A DNA stretch of 64,000 bases from Limnanthes douglasii subsp. nivea (taxonomy: Eukaryota; Streptophyta; Magnoliopsida; Brassicales; Limnanthaceae): contig JAUPFV010000004.1 of assembly GCA_036936605.1 (NCBI GenBank), positions 94,266,334 to 94,330,333 of the forward strand, written 5' to 3'. The notes beneath the pieces were generated by a model. The model worked only from the letters and a program-made list of their open reading frames with translations. It searched no databases and was not told the DNA's origin. Positions 33,561-45,024 of the stretch are shown one piece after another. The number at the start of each line of letters is the position of its first letter. Position 1 is the stretch's first letter. The translations under genes were made by a program, and so were the position numbers.

Positions 33561-34173
33561 CCTACAATGGTGAAAAGAAAGATAGCCAGTGTACAAAATT
33601 TTAAAGCCAAAAACCAATAATGAGGTTATTCCATCATTAGGAGACATTAGAATGGGACTAACATCAAAATAAGGCTTTAAAAACAAACTAGAATAAAGAG
33701 GAAAAAGACGAAGTGATCGTTCAAAATCTATTGGAAGTCAGTCGAAATCCTCATTGGAGGACAACCATAAAAAATGAGAAATTGCTTTGAGTTGGTAGGG
33801 TACATAAAATGGTGGGAAGACAACCACAAAAAAGACAAGGTGCATGTCCTTAATAGAAATCATGAATTCCATTCATACACTGGCCTCAATCAAGAGACAC
33901 AATATAAAAGAGATAATAATGGACAATAAGGCTTTGCAAGACTAAGTCATTAAAGTAAAATAATAGAATGAATTTTAGATTATGAGGCTACAGACACAAT
34001 AACCCATGACCCTTCAGATATTATTGATCGACTACCACTTTCAAAACCTCATATTAAAACTGCAAATAGGGGTTTAGCTAAAGTCAAATGATAATGATCT
34101 ATTCTTATTTCTCCACAGTTAAAATTAAAAAAAAGGCATTTACCTTCCATCATTATATTGTAAAATCTTATTA
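33561..34173 (+). pseudogene. Degraded copia zinc-knuckle/protease interval
   Basis: It lies between recognisable gag and the GAG-pre-integrase domain, where the zinc knuckle and aspartic protease should be. Only scattered coding-like pieces remain (for example DYEATDTITHDPS near 33975); no knuckle and no Asp-Ser-Gly protease motif could be read. Confidence 0.4.
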
Positions 34174-34900
34174 TTGAGTCATATAACACATGAATTGGAT
34201 TGTATAGTGATGATATATCCTCGGTTTCTTCTTTTGCAGGACATTCATACGAAGAAGATCATTGGACGTGGTATAGAGCACAAAGGTCTCTACTATGTTG
34301 ATGAAGTGGTTCACCAGGGAACAACCTTACTTTCTCACAAGACATCTAATAGAAACATTTGGTTGTGGCACCAAAATTTGGGTCACCCCTACTTTAGTTA
34401 TATTCATATTTTATTTCCTAATATTTTTGAGAATTATGATGCTTATTTATCATATGAAAATGTATTTGTTGGCAAAGAGTCATCGAACTTCTTTTAACCA
34501 AAGTAATACTCAGGTTGAGTCTATGTTTTTTGGTACACTCAGATGTATGGGGGGCTGCAGATCCTCCAATAAGAATGGTTTTCAATATTTTGTGTTATTT
34601 TTTGATGAATCATCTCGCATGACTTGGGTATACTTTGTAAAACATAAATCGGAAGTGTATGAGAAATTTGTTTATTTTTTCCAAATGATTCAAACCCAAT
34701 TAAACAAGAAAATCAAAATTCTTCGGTCCGATAATGGTAAAGACTATGTTAACCATCATATGAGAACTTATTTTTCTAAAAATAGACTTATTCATCAAAC
34801 CTCTTGCCCAAATACACCCAAACAAAATAGAGTTGCCAGAACGAAAAAATCAATTTTTTCTTGAAATGACTAGTTGAGTCTAAAGTTCTTAAACAATTCT
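34174..34900 (+). pseudogene. Copia GAG-pre-integrase and integrase core
   Basis: LLQDIHTKKIIGRGIEHKGLYYVD and NIWLWHQNLGHPYF mark the pre-integrase zinc region, including the H..H part. The next frame gives the integrase core: FQYFVLFFDESSRMTWVYF (the first catalytic Asp position), then KILRSDNGKDYVN (second Asp). Near 34800, SCPNTPKQNRVARTKK stands where PQQNGVAERKN is usual, so the catalytic Glu is replaced. Frame changes separate the parts. Confidence 0.75.
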
Positions 34901-37103
34901 TGCCCAAATCTATTTCCACATCAGCATATCTAGTTAATCGTTTATCAACAAAAATTCTTGGCCATAAAACTCCACTTCAAATCTTGGAAAGCCAAATAAA
35001 TATACCACATACCGTAACTCTCATACCTCGTATTTTTGGTTGTTCCATATTTGTTTATGTTCCGAAATGTGATAGATCTAAACTCAATCTTGTTCCATAA
35101 AATGTATATTTATGGGATATATATTTCATCAAAAATGGTATCGGCATTATAATCTAGTCAATCATCGAATCTATGTCCTTATGGATTGTAATTTTGCTTC
35201 AGTAAGATTTTACTACCTTACCCAACCTTGATTTCAGGGGGAGAACATAAGTGGCTCACTATGTTGGTTATGTTCCCCGATACTTCTAGATATTATCTCC
35301 ACAGAGCCACCCATCAACATAGAACAGACCAATAACATAATACTTACCAATGATTAACCTTTAAATGACGTACAATAAGAGGTAAGTGAACGACTTAGCC
35401 AAATTGCTTCCCCTGTAATTGGTGATTATGTAAATATTGACACTGCTGTAGAAGTGCCCAAAGAAAATAGATATGTTTTACCTCACATGAATAATCTTGG
35501 AGTTCCACTACATGTTAATCACCCAAATATGTTCCTCAAGTCAGCAAATATCCTATGGGAACCTTGGTTAGAGGGAGCTTGTCAGAAGAGGCCAATGTAT
35601 TTACTATAATTCTTTATACCTACAACATTCCAAAAACTATCCAAGAAGCAACACAAAATAAAGAGTGGAGGTGGGAAATTAATTTCCAAATAATTTCCCT
35701 TACAAATAATGGATTTTGGAGTAATGTAAACTTCAAGCAGGAAAAAACCTGATCAGATGTAGATGGGTCTTTACTATCAAACATAAAGTTGATGGAACCT
35801 AGAGCAATATAAGTCTCGACTTGTGGTAAAATGATACATACAAACTTACAAAATTAATTCTTACCCTAGTGGAAAATGTAGACACAATTCTAGTTATAGT
35901 CTTAGTTGCAGCAAACAAAATTTGGCCACTTCACCAATTCGATGTAAAAAATTCATTCCTTCACGGAGACTTGAAAGAAGAAGTATATATGAAGGCTCCA
36001 CCATGATTCTCTGATGGGTTTCGAAAAGATGAAGCATGTCGACTTTGAGAGGCTTTGTATGGGCTCAAAGAGTCCCAACAAGCATTGTTTGGAAGATTTA
36101 CTATGGTAATGAAGCAATACGAGTACAAATAGAGTAACTCTAATCATATTTAGTTTATGAGAAAAAGAGATAAAATGATCATCACATGAAATAAAAGTGA
36201 TTAAATTGCAAGGCTAAATAAAAACTTGCTCACAAATTTGAGATGAATGATCTAAAAGGGTTAAAATACTTCTCAGGAATCGAGGTTTTATATTCAAACA
36301 AACGGATCTTTATATCTCAAAAGAAGTATATTCTAGATTTACTTGCAGAAACATGAATGACTGATTGTAAACCATTCGAGACTCTAATGAGGTTAATCAT
36401 GGGATTAAAATAGTTGAAGGTGCTGACCTGGCGGAAAAAGAAAGATATCAACGACTAGTTGATAAACTAATTTACTTGTCACATACTTGACCAGGCATAG
36501 CCTATGCAGTTAGGGTTGTAAGTCAGTTTATGCATTAACCATAATTGAATCATATGGAAGCAGTCACGAGGATAATACGATATTTAAAAGGCACGTCAGA
36601 GAATAGAATTATGTTCAAAAGAAATAGAAATCTAAATCTTGAAGCATACAGTGATGCAGATTGGGATGGTAACCCAAATGATCGCAGGTCTACATCAGGT
36701 TATTTTACGCTAATTAGGGGAAACTTAATGAAGTGGTGGAACTTTTGAGTGCTGAGGCAGAATTATGGGGACTTTCTAAATAAGTAACATAAATCTTGTG
36801 GATCAAGAAATTAATGAATGACATTGGATTTCCATCATCTCTTCTGAGTTAAATTAAGTATGAGAAGAATGAGCAATATATAACTTAGAAAATCCCGTTC
36901 ATCATGAAATAACTAGATTTGTGGAAGTAAATCAACACTTTATAAAAACTATTAAAGATGGTACAACTGAACTTCGTTTTGTAAGATCGGATAATCATCT
37001 AGCAAATATACTAACTAAAGCTATAACTGGGCAAATGTTTACTATAATTTTGAGCAAGTTGAGTATTGGAAACCTGACTATTCAACTTAAGAGGGAGTGT
37101 TGA
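34901..37103 (+). pseudogene. Copia reverse transcriptase and RNase H remnant
   Basis: An integrase tail (STSAYLVNRL, LGHKTPLQIL) is followed, after poorly readable sequence, by the reverse transcriptase near 35880: PLHQFDVKNSFLHGDLKEE, then ALYGLKESQQALFGRF. The catalytic Y-V-D-D box expected near 36170-36190 is not present. Later pieces are KGLKYFSGIEV-like (36250) and the RNase H (36545-36748): AYSDADWDGNPNDRRSTSGYF. The terminal LANILTKAITG ends at 37103. Stops are frequent. Confidence 0.75.
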
Positions 37104-37397
37104 AGATTACCATAATTAATTTTCTTGAAGATAATAATCACAAGAAGACGAAGCTATTATTTGAAGATTAACTGTGAAGACCAATATGTTAATTAGGAAG
37201 ACTAAGATATTATTTGAACATTAATCATGAAGACTAAAAAATTCAAAAAATAATTAAGATCATTATATGACAAGAAAAAAATAATCAACATATCATCAAT
37301 GTTATTATTATTATTTCCTTTTATTGTACAATAAAAGATTAGCCTTGTATACAGAAATAATCAACGAAAACAATTTCCTCTAAAATTCCTTTTAACA
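37098..37397 (+). repeat. Copia 3' LTR
   Basis: Begins TGTTGAAG directly after the purine tract aagagggag and ends ...TTTTAACA, giving TG...CA termini over about 300 bp. AT-rich, with a TTATTGTACAATAAAAG segment in the second half. No second copy was found in the window to confirm the limits. Confidence 0.55.
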
Positions 37398-38089
37398 TTA
37401 GATATATTTTGAAAGTTGTTGGAATCTTTAGATATTTATAGCTTTCAAATATTAGATATTATAAATAGTTTATTGATTCTTTAAACTATATATTTTTATA
37501 TGCTTTAAATAGTTTATCTGTTCTTCAATACTCTCGGATACATCTTCATGTAGCGATGAATCGATCTCGACTCTTCTTTTACTTGTTGGGATGTTTTAGA
37601 GACATATGTTCAGGAACTTTTAGATTTTCTTTTCGAAGCTATTAAAAATATGGATTGAGAAAAGAAGATTTGAAATATAGTGATTGTGGGAGAAGTATGC
37701 AAATATTTGTGAGAGTAATGAACAATAAATATCATATTTATAGTATTTTTATCAAATCAGATATCCGATTTAATCCGATTTGTTTTTGATTTTATTCTTT
37801 ATAAACAGAGAAGAAACTCATCCATTTATCACTCATCTCTCAAACCGAAATACGACATAGTTTCCAGAAGCTCTCAAAACCAATTACTACTATAATCTCT
37901 CAAACCGAAATCTTCTTCTATATTCATCTTCAACAATATGCGATAAAAATTCGCAATAGATCTACTCAATCAAGTTTGCTTGACGATTGAGAATCATTGG
38001 TGATTTAAGTGCTTGATATACTATTTCTGTTCTTTTATTTGCGCGCTTGTTTAATATTTTATGTCACTTACTAGTTATTTCATATTATA
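37398..38089. other. Non-coding AT-rich stretch
   Basis: No coding signal. ctctcaaaccgaaat occurs twice (37837-37851, 37897-37911) and resembles the outer end of the MITE beginning at 38090. An 18-bp block (37847-37864) is the exact reverse complement of 38182-38199 in that MITE. This may be a fragment of a related element. Confidence 0.4.
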
Positions 38090-38423
38090 TAATCTCTCAA
38101 ATCAAAGAAAATAAACTATGAAGCATAATGGATAAAGTTTACACTGACAACCACCGAATTGAAATTGACATTCTTATTAAAGAAACTATGTCGTATTTCA
38201 GATAAGTCCTAATATTAACTTATAATACACAATGTAAGAGAAACTATATATCATTACAATTATTATTATTATTCTCTTACAATGTGTATCATAACTAATA
38301 TTAGGGAGTTCTCCAAAATCTGACATATTTTTTTTAACAAGAATTTCAATTTCAATTTCGTGGTCATAACTGTAAACTTTATCAATTAGCCTACATAGTT
38401 TTTTTCCTTAGTTTGAGAGACTA
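38090..38423. mobile_element. Foldback MITE
   Basis: Two imperfect inverted arms of about 145 bp (38090-38236 and 38271-38423) start taRtctctcaaa and enclose a short loop. The arms share blocks such as gataaagtttac and acacaWtgtaagagaa. No coding capacity. I could not find a clear target duplication, so the superfamily is undecided. Confidence 0.7.
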
Positions 38424-38870
38424 CATTAATTGTTTTAGAGTTTTGGAAAGAAGAATATTTATCTTTTAGACTACATCGTTCTTTTTCTTGATATTGAATG
38501 AAGTTGCTGAGGGGGGTGAGGATAAAGAATCGATTGAATTAGACGACAAATTGTTTTATGATGAAACATATTTTTAATTATTTTTAATGAGTTTGTACTA
38601 GGACAGTTTAATTTATGAATAATTTTACAATTCGTGGCCCGCAATAGTATAAATTGTGAAAGATTTAAATAAATAAAAAAATAATTTTTAATCCTTCAAT
38701 CTCATAATGTACTAATATATCACAATTTCTTTACCACTTGTAAAATAAACAAACTATAACAAGTTATACTATAATCAAAATATAACAATTATTTTATCAC
38801 TAATCATAATCAAAATATAAAAACAATACTAGTATTATTTATAATCAAATCACAATAACCAGAGTATAAT

Positions 38871-39164
38871 AATAAAACAACTTTGGCTAAATCTGGTCCT
38901 AAAAGTATAACTATCCCTACCATTTTGCCAAGTTTAAAAGCGTACCAAAATTGTATTTATTCCCCGCAGATTGAGAAAGTCTCAACCGGCGGGAAAACTT
39001 AGTCTGGCGGGTGAGAAAGTTTCACCCGACGGTTGAGAAGGGTTCACCTGACAGGTGAACAAACGGGATATAAGGACAAAATAATAAAAAATCAAAAATT
39101 CTATATTTTTGGAGCTGGTTAACATTTTTTGGGACTAGATTTAGCCATAGCCTAATAAAACTAC
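38871..39164. mobile_element. 270-bp MITE with central GC-rich hairpins
   Basis: The element is 38883-39152. TIRs are TGGCTAAATCTGGTCC at left and the complement TGGCTAAATCTAGTCC at right. Flanks taataaaacaac (38871-38882) and taataaaactac (39153-39164) match at 11 of 12 positions, a plausible MULE- or hAT-like duplication. The centre (38963-39065) holds several hairpins built on gggtgagaaagtttcaccc-like sequence. Confidence 0.65.
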
Positions 39165-39190
39165 TACAATCCTATACTATTTTAAAATTA

Positions 39191-39421
39191 TACTCCCTTT
39201 GTTTCATAATATAAATCGTTTACGGTATTTTCATAAATATTAAAAAAAGTAATAATAACTTTGAAAGAATAGAATAAAATAGATTTGATTGGTGGAGTTG
39301 ATAACCTGTGGAGAAGGTTAACTATTTTATTGACTAAAAATAGAATATATGTAACCAATGTTGCATTGAAAAATAAAAACGACCTCTATTATAGAATAAA
39401 AAATTTATTCTAGAAAGAGTA
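39191..39421. mobile_element. Stowaway-like MITE
   Basis: 227 bp (39193-39419) between TA dinucleotides. It starts ctccctttgtttcataat, close to the CTCCCTCCGT consensus of Stowaway (Tc1/mariner) MITEs, and ends with the degenerate complement (agaaagag). Confidence 0.55.
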
Positions 39422-40064
39422 ATATATTGTAACTTTTTTTTATCAATCAACCACAACACTCGTATTATATCTGTAATAAAAATAATATAGTTTTGATGGT
39501 TGTAATATGGTTATGATTTTATATATTATGCGGTAACTGCGACACTTCGGACCCTATGTTATTATGTCATAACTGTGACAACTGTAATCGTATTTTAAAA
39601 ATAACCTCACTAACATAAACTCTATCGTGTTTGATTACCGTGGTGACAACTCTACCATATTCCTGCCGTGATTCGTCAGGATTGCCATCTCTACTTAGTT
39701 GTGTCTTGTTGCTATGCTGTGATATTATCATATTAAGACAACAAATCAAACAGAGGATCTGAAAATGTATCTTCGTTGGTACTTGTCATTAGATATTAAG
39801 TATTTTATACGACAGACGAGTAAAAGCCAAAATAACGCATCGAACATCTCAAAGAGAAACAAAACTAGTTGCGAAAAGCTAATACACGCATTTGTATGAA
39901 TTCACTTGAACGTTCGTATATTTATCAATGTCCATAGTTTCGTCAGTTCACAATGTGTCGTTTCTTTTTATTAACTCCCAATAAAAATATAATCACACAG
40001 TTGTTAAAAGTTAATTAAATAACTATTTTTAATTATTTAAAAAAATAGTTCTAATATCCGATCC
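39422..40064. other. No recognised feature
   Basis: AT-rich, no coding or repeat signature apparent beyond scattered short motifs. Confidence 0.4.
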
Positions 40065-40168
40065 AGCTTTGCTAGCAGTGCGTTTGGAATAATCTCGAAC
40101 ACACGGTCTTCACATTAGCTTTGTCCAGAATGTGTTTGGAATAACTTCGAATAAACGGTCTCCACATT
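40065..40168. repeat. 52-bp tandem duplication
   Basis: Copies 40065-40116 and 40117-40168 both start agctttg and end cacatt, with about 12 differences. Located at the outer part of the second TRIM's right LTR. Confidence 0.7.
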
Positions 40169-40460
40169 TGTACGATCAAAGGTCCGCACAGTTTTGTTTT
40201 TGGTCCATTTTCAAAAAGTTTGTGGGATTTTGGTTGCCAGCCCTAACAAATCATCCTCATGAACAAAGTACCACTCAACCTCTTCTCTATTGACTTTCAT
40301 CCGCCCATTCTAATCAGGTTGGGGCTACTTGAACCATAGAGGCACTACAGATGTAGCTGCTCACCTCCTATTAGACCACATTGTCTTGTTCCTTAGTATC
40401 ACTCCCCACTACAATCATGTACCACCGCTTGATAAGTCACACACACTCCAAATTAGGATC

Positions 40461-41170
40461 TAGGCATGGGCATTCGGTTCTTCGGTTCGGTTCTTTCGGT
40501 TCTTCAAAACTAGTACCCATTTAGGAACCGAATAAATTTCGGTTCGGTTCGGTTCGGTTCTTCTTAATTCGGTTCGGTATGGGTAATTAACTCGGTTCCA
40601 ATCGGGTAGTTTTGGATACTTTAAATGCTTTGCAATATCAACGTATATAAAACTCTTTTTACATTTTAAAACAACAAAACTATGTTAAATTGTAAGAAAA
40701 AAAATACTAAATATAAGAAATATTCAAAATTAATATATTAAAGAATAATATTAGTAATATAAAAAAAATGGAGAGATGATATAAGTTTATTAAATTATAT
40801 AAAGGTTTGTATTTTGTTATTTTGTTTATACGCATTATAGTTTGTAAATATGTCGCCACTTTGAATAAAGTATCTTGTCATTTATTCAAGAGAACATAAT
40901 TAGAGATCAATGATAAAAGACAAATTTAGGGGAATCTAACTTTGAAATAGAAAATATATTTTTAAAATAATTAAAAATTAAGGGTTAATACATAGGTTCG
41001 GTTCCTAACGGGTACCCACGGTTCTTCGGTTCGGTACGGTACGGTTCGGTTCCGAGAACCGTGGGTAATTGAAAACTGGAACCATTCGGGTATTATGAAA
41101 GAACCAAATCTACTTCGGTTCGGTTCTTTCAGTTCGGTTCGGTTCGGTTCTTTAGAGTAGCTCATTCACC
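40461..41170. mobile_element. Unclassified insertion with CGGTTC-rich ends
   Basis: About 710 bp absent from the related TRIM at 22367. Both ends are dense in ggttcggttc units (40474-40600 and 40996-41155) around an AT-rich centre. It starts aggcatgggcattcgg, reminiscent of non-autonomous hAT-like elements, but TIRs and an 8-bp duplication are not convincing. Confidence 0.5.
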
Positions 41171-41506
41171 TTGAGCTAGGCTTGTTGGTTCATCGTGTTT
41201 AACATTTGCCGAGAATTTCACCACCATTGCGTTGTGTATGGGCTGGTGATCTGATACCATTTGTTGGGTGTATGGGCCTGGTGATCTGATACCATTTGTT
41301 GGGAATATGGGTACCGCATATTCCGTCTTCGTATATAAGTAAGAACAACCGATCTCCACACTAGTATGATATTGTCTGTTTTGGCCTTGAAAGGCCGCAC
41401 GACTTTGTTTTTTGTTCACTTCCAAAATGCCTCAGTTATGTATATTGATAATTCCAATGTTCAACCGATGTGGGATGTGAGACTTTGGCCGCACCCTACC
41501 ATAACT

Positions 41507-42519
41507 GTTAGAGAAAACACATTTTCATCTTTCCGCGACATCGTCGAAAGGGTGTCGTAGCAAACCAATAGTTAAATATAGTTAGTTTGAAGCGTTACAC
41601 CGTTTATCGTGACAACATTGCCCTCATCCCAAAGGAGAGCCCAAAATGACAACAGGTTTGAAACAATTTTACCTAAGTTGACATCCAACGTTACTGCGGC
41701 AAACAAGTGCTTTGTTGCAAGAATACCCCTTGATAAAATATAGCTGCGGAAATGACCTATATTCTCAAATTATTGTTATTTCGTCCAGACTTATGCGCCA
41801 AACACTACTTTTCGTTGCGACAATCAAAGTCATCTTAGGCCACTTTATCTGGGATGATTTCTTAATCTTCCTCATAGTTTATTTTTTCAATTCTAGGTTG
41901 ATTATGATGATCCTAACTCGTCTCCGAATAAATTTATCACTTCATATAATCAATATTTGCAATAATCCTTTACTTAATCAAATAACATCTTTAATCTTCT
42001 CATTGAGACAATTTTTATGCGTAAAAAAATATTTGTCGATTTGAATTTTACCTTAGTATACAAATCTGGATCGGAAAATATTGGTAGTCGTAAATTTGGA
42101 CAACCTCCCATGTAACCTAGTCTGCGCTCTCACACACGAAATTGACTTACCAATCGATTTTCCATAATTGTTTTGGTCGTGTGCTTAATCTTATTCAAGA
42201 TCTATAACTTGAGAGAAACTTATTCTCATGAGAGGCGACACACGCTATTGATTCTTATATGTACGTTACTTGTCATGTTTGTGTCATCTTAAGCATTACA
42301 TCTCAGACATAAACCAAATTTTATTAAAAGTTCTTTTGAACTTATCCATCCACAATAATGAGCATCATATAATACATACATTACAAATAGAAATCATTTT
42401 TATATATGTTGAATCTTTTATAAATAGCTTATTGTTACACATTAAAAGTTGATGTCTAGGTTCACTATAGTCTTTATGAGTTGCCATTATTTGAAAAAAA
42501 ATTAAAAAAAATTTAGTCT
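41507..42519. other. Unassigned; possibly 3' side of a copia remnant
   Basis: No coding region I trust. 42060-42480 lies just downstream (minus strand) of the copia RNase H remnant and may be its 3' UTR/LTR. A 110-codon open frame at 41712-42044 shows no recognisable domain. Confidence 0.35.
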
Positions 42520-42990
42520 CATCTCTCTAGATGTAGAGTTTACCACTTATCGAGCCAATGATTTGGTAAACGGATCTATTGGGTTCTCACTAGAACCCAC
42601 ATACTAGACCGATATGTTTCCACATTGAATCAACTGTCTAACATACTCATATCTTAGACTTATGTGTCTAAACTTAACATTATAGATACTATTATAGGGT
42701 CTGCCTAAGGTTGTTTGACTATCATTATGTATTTGGACTATCACATCTCTCTTACAAGTGAATGGTATTTCTAGCAACCAGTTTTTCTACCATTCAATCT
42801 ATTTTCTTGTTACACCCAACAATATGAGCTTAGATTCCATAATGAGTGAGATATATATGTTTGTTTCTTTGATCCCCAAGAAACATCACCTCTCATGAAA
42901 GCAGATAGTCGATTCATTATCAACGAGACTCGTGATATAACTTGCGTATGTCTATCTTTAAAGTACTCCAGGAGTTAGAGTATTGGAGAA
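42520..42990 (-). pseudogene. Copia RNase H remnant
   Basis: Minus-strand translation gives KETNIYISLIMESKLILLG, then VQIHNDSQTTLGRPYNSIYN, RHISLRYEYVRQLIQCGNIS and SSENPIDPFTKSLAR. These are the successive landmarks of the C-terminal RNase H of a Ty1/copia polyprotein. Three or more stops are present. It is not part of the copia element at 21796-37397, which is on the other strand with its own RNase H. Confidence 0.8.
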
Positions 42991-43269
42991 ATATATTTTT
43001 GTTTTTTTCAAGTATCCTAAAACCCTTCCAATTGTATTTAATGTTTCGTATTTGGATTATTCGTATATTAACTTAATTTACTCATCGTAAAACAAATTCC
43101 ACCATAGTGCATAAATATGATACAAAAAATTGCAGGTGTACTAATTCTGTTTTAGTTTTAGAGTATTTTTAAGACTCGAATATCGATCCAAGGGAATAAA
43201 TATAATTTTTTTTTCTTTCTACAATTTAATATAATAATTATAGTGATTAATAAACAAAAAGTAAAGTTA

Positions 43270-43898
43270 AAATTTAAATAAAATAAAATTGAAACTACAA
43301 CCGAAATTGATCAATATTAAAAACTATTCCAAAGTTACTAAACGTGTATCAATAATTTATAATGTATTTTATATAATCAAATTAACCTAACTTTTACAAT
43401 TATTATCTAAAGTCAACGTGTATTAATAATTCATAATGTATTTTATATAATCAAATTAACCTAACTTTTACAATTATTTTTTGAAGCCAAGTTCTCTTTG
43501 AGAGTGTTTTGATCATCTCTAAGTCTCACACAACTAACCTTCTTGTACGTCTGGTTATATCTCTAGTCTCATACCTCATGTAACTTTACTAGGTCATGGT
43601 CGTAGTAAACTACTCATTTAACCCAGTGGTATTGATATAGTTCAGAAGTGGATATTACCTCTAAGTCTCGATCTAAATCTATGAGCAACCAATTAATCTC
43701 GTAGGTAATTTTCGTAGGTAATTGAATGCATTGAGATTAATATCAATACTAAAGATAAAAGAAAAAATAAATTAATAAAGATAATATACTACATTTAAAA
43801 TTGTATCTACATATGTTTAATAACCCTAGAAAACAAAATAGCTTTTAGTGGGCATAACCCTAATAACAAAAAACTAAAAAAGAAAAAGTAAAAGAGAT
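43270..43898. repeat. Left part of a dispersed repeat, split by LINE B2
   Basis: Aligns with 54260-54770: shared blocks include aatgtattttat.taatcaaat, tatatctct and gatattgatatagttcagaag. It carries a private 74-bp tandem duplication (43341-43414, 43415-43488). The repeat resumes at 50806 after the LINE. Confidence 0.7.
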
Positions 43899-45024
43899 GG
43901 CTAGTTTCTAGAGAGAGAAGCTCTCTAGAAACCTCACCAAATTTTTCAATTCTATTCAAATTTTCAGCCTGATCCCCATTGTTAATCTGTTTCTCTCCCC
44001 ACTACAAGCTTCTTGGCTTGCAGATGGGGAGGACATCATAATTCTCTACCTAACAGTGGTTTCGGGAGCACAAAAAACCCTTTCCACATCTCCCCAAGCT
44101 CCATTAATGGAGTCTTCAAGTTCTCCAGTAAGGTCTCAGACAGCCAAGTTAAGGCTGCCTTTCCAAAGCCTCCTCGTAGCTCAGCAAAAATTTAATGCCA
44201 GACTTCATCATCGAGCATTAAATTCTCCCGGCACCCTTTCGTTTTCCAACACAGATGCAATGAAAGAAAATCCTTTTTGCATGTACAACTGCCTCCCGCA
44301 AATCCTGCGAGCAGCGCCGCCTATGGCGGCATACCCGAGACAGCCCTCTCTGGCGATCTCTACCCTTCATCGAACCTCACCCTCTGACCTCACCCCTTAT
44401 TCCTTTTGCAGCCCTGCATTTACTCCTCTTCCAGCCAATCATAAAAACCGAGCTTGCAGAGCCGCATTAATGGCTCTTACCTCTCTCCTCTCTTCTCTCT
44501 CCTCATTAATGGTAACTCAAACCGTGCAAGTAACCCTCTGCCTCTTCTCGACTGCCTCCTCAACCCTTTCGTCTTCCTCTCTTACTTCTCAACCCCTTAA
44601 AACCAGACGCCTGGACCTCACCCACTCACTCCACTACACCAAGAAAATAAAACCACCCTCTCCTCAAGCAAAAAGATAACTGCTCCCCTGGCAGTTCTTT
44701 CGACCTCATCCCAATCTCCCTCCTTTATCCAACCTCTCCTCCCACCTTCATCTCTCTGACTCCACCTCCTCCATCTCTCACAGTCACCACAGCTTCGATC
44801 TCACTCTCCATCACTCCCTCTCCTCTTGCTCACCAGATCTACCAAACAAATTCGTTCATTCTTCGAATCTCTCTAACCAGAGCCTCAAAACAGACACAAA
44901 TCCCACTCTCTCCCACTCTTACCATCTCCATTCCCCTACATCACCTTTCCTCTCTCTCTGTTCCCACTTTGGTGAACTATCTCACCCCCTTTTCTCTCCT
45001 GCTCTCTCGACCGAAACTTCAACA
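43899..45024 (+). other. LINE B2 pyrimidine-rich 5' leader
   Basis: About 1.1 kb very rich in C and T on the plus strand. It has an open frame (44056-44679) with biased Ser/Pro/Thr composition that is probably a compositional artefact. Likely the 5' UTR with internal promoter; missing from truncated copy B1. Confidence 0.6.

Larger units (their letters stand above)
21796..37397 (+). mobile_element. Ty1/copia element, interrupted by a gypsy element; 5' LTR missing
   Basis: The copia gag start (Met 21796, SSNNFLIGFKLSNENYHLW) stops at the left gypsy LTR and resumes in the same reading sense at 33064 (CLMKKVIEGRGK), so gypsy inserted into the gag gene. Pieces of integrase, reverse transcriptase and RNase H follow to 37103, then a polypurine tract (aagagggag, about 37089-37097) and a 3' LTR (37098-37397). 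I searched 21235-21795 by eye for the matching 5' LTR and did not find it; it may have been lost. The coding region is heavily degraded. Confidence 0.75.
40065..41506 (-). mobile_element. Second TRIM, inverted, degraded and interrupted
   Basis: Minus-strand sequence aligns with the TRIM at 22367. The left LTR (41506-41297) contains cccacatcgg and ends ATTCCCAACA, and a TGGTATCAGA primer site follows. The internal region has matching blocks (ccccaacctgattaga at about 40328, gtggtactttgttc at about 40270), and a diverged right LTR starts TGTTAGGG at 40248. It is split by an insertion (about 40461-41170). The first LTR junction and primer site are tandemly duplicated (34 bp, 41235-41303). Confidence 0.75.

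Noticed and set aside
41712..42044. 110-codon plus-strand open frame
   Set aside because: AT-rich, hydrophobic, no recognisable domain, and no element or gene context.
44056..44679. 207-codon Ser/Pro/Thr-rich open frame in the LINE B2 leader
   Set aside because: No domain, biased composition from a pyrimidine-rich leader, and absent from truncated copy B1.
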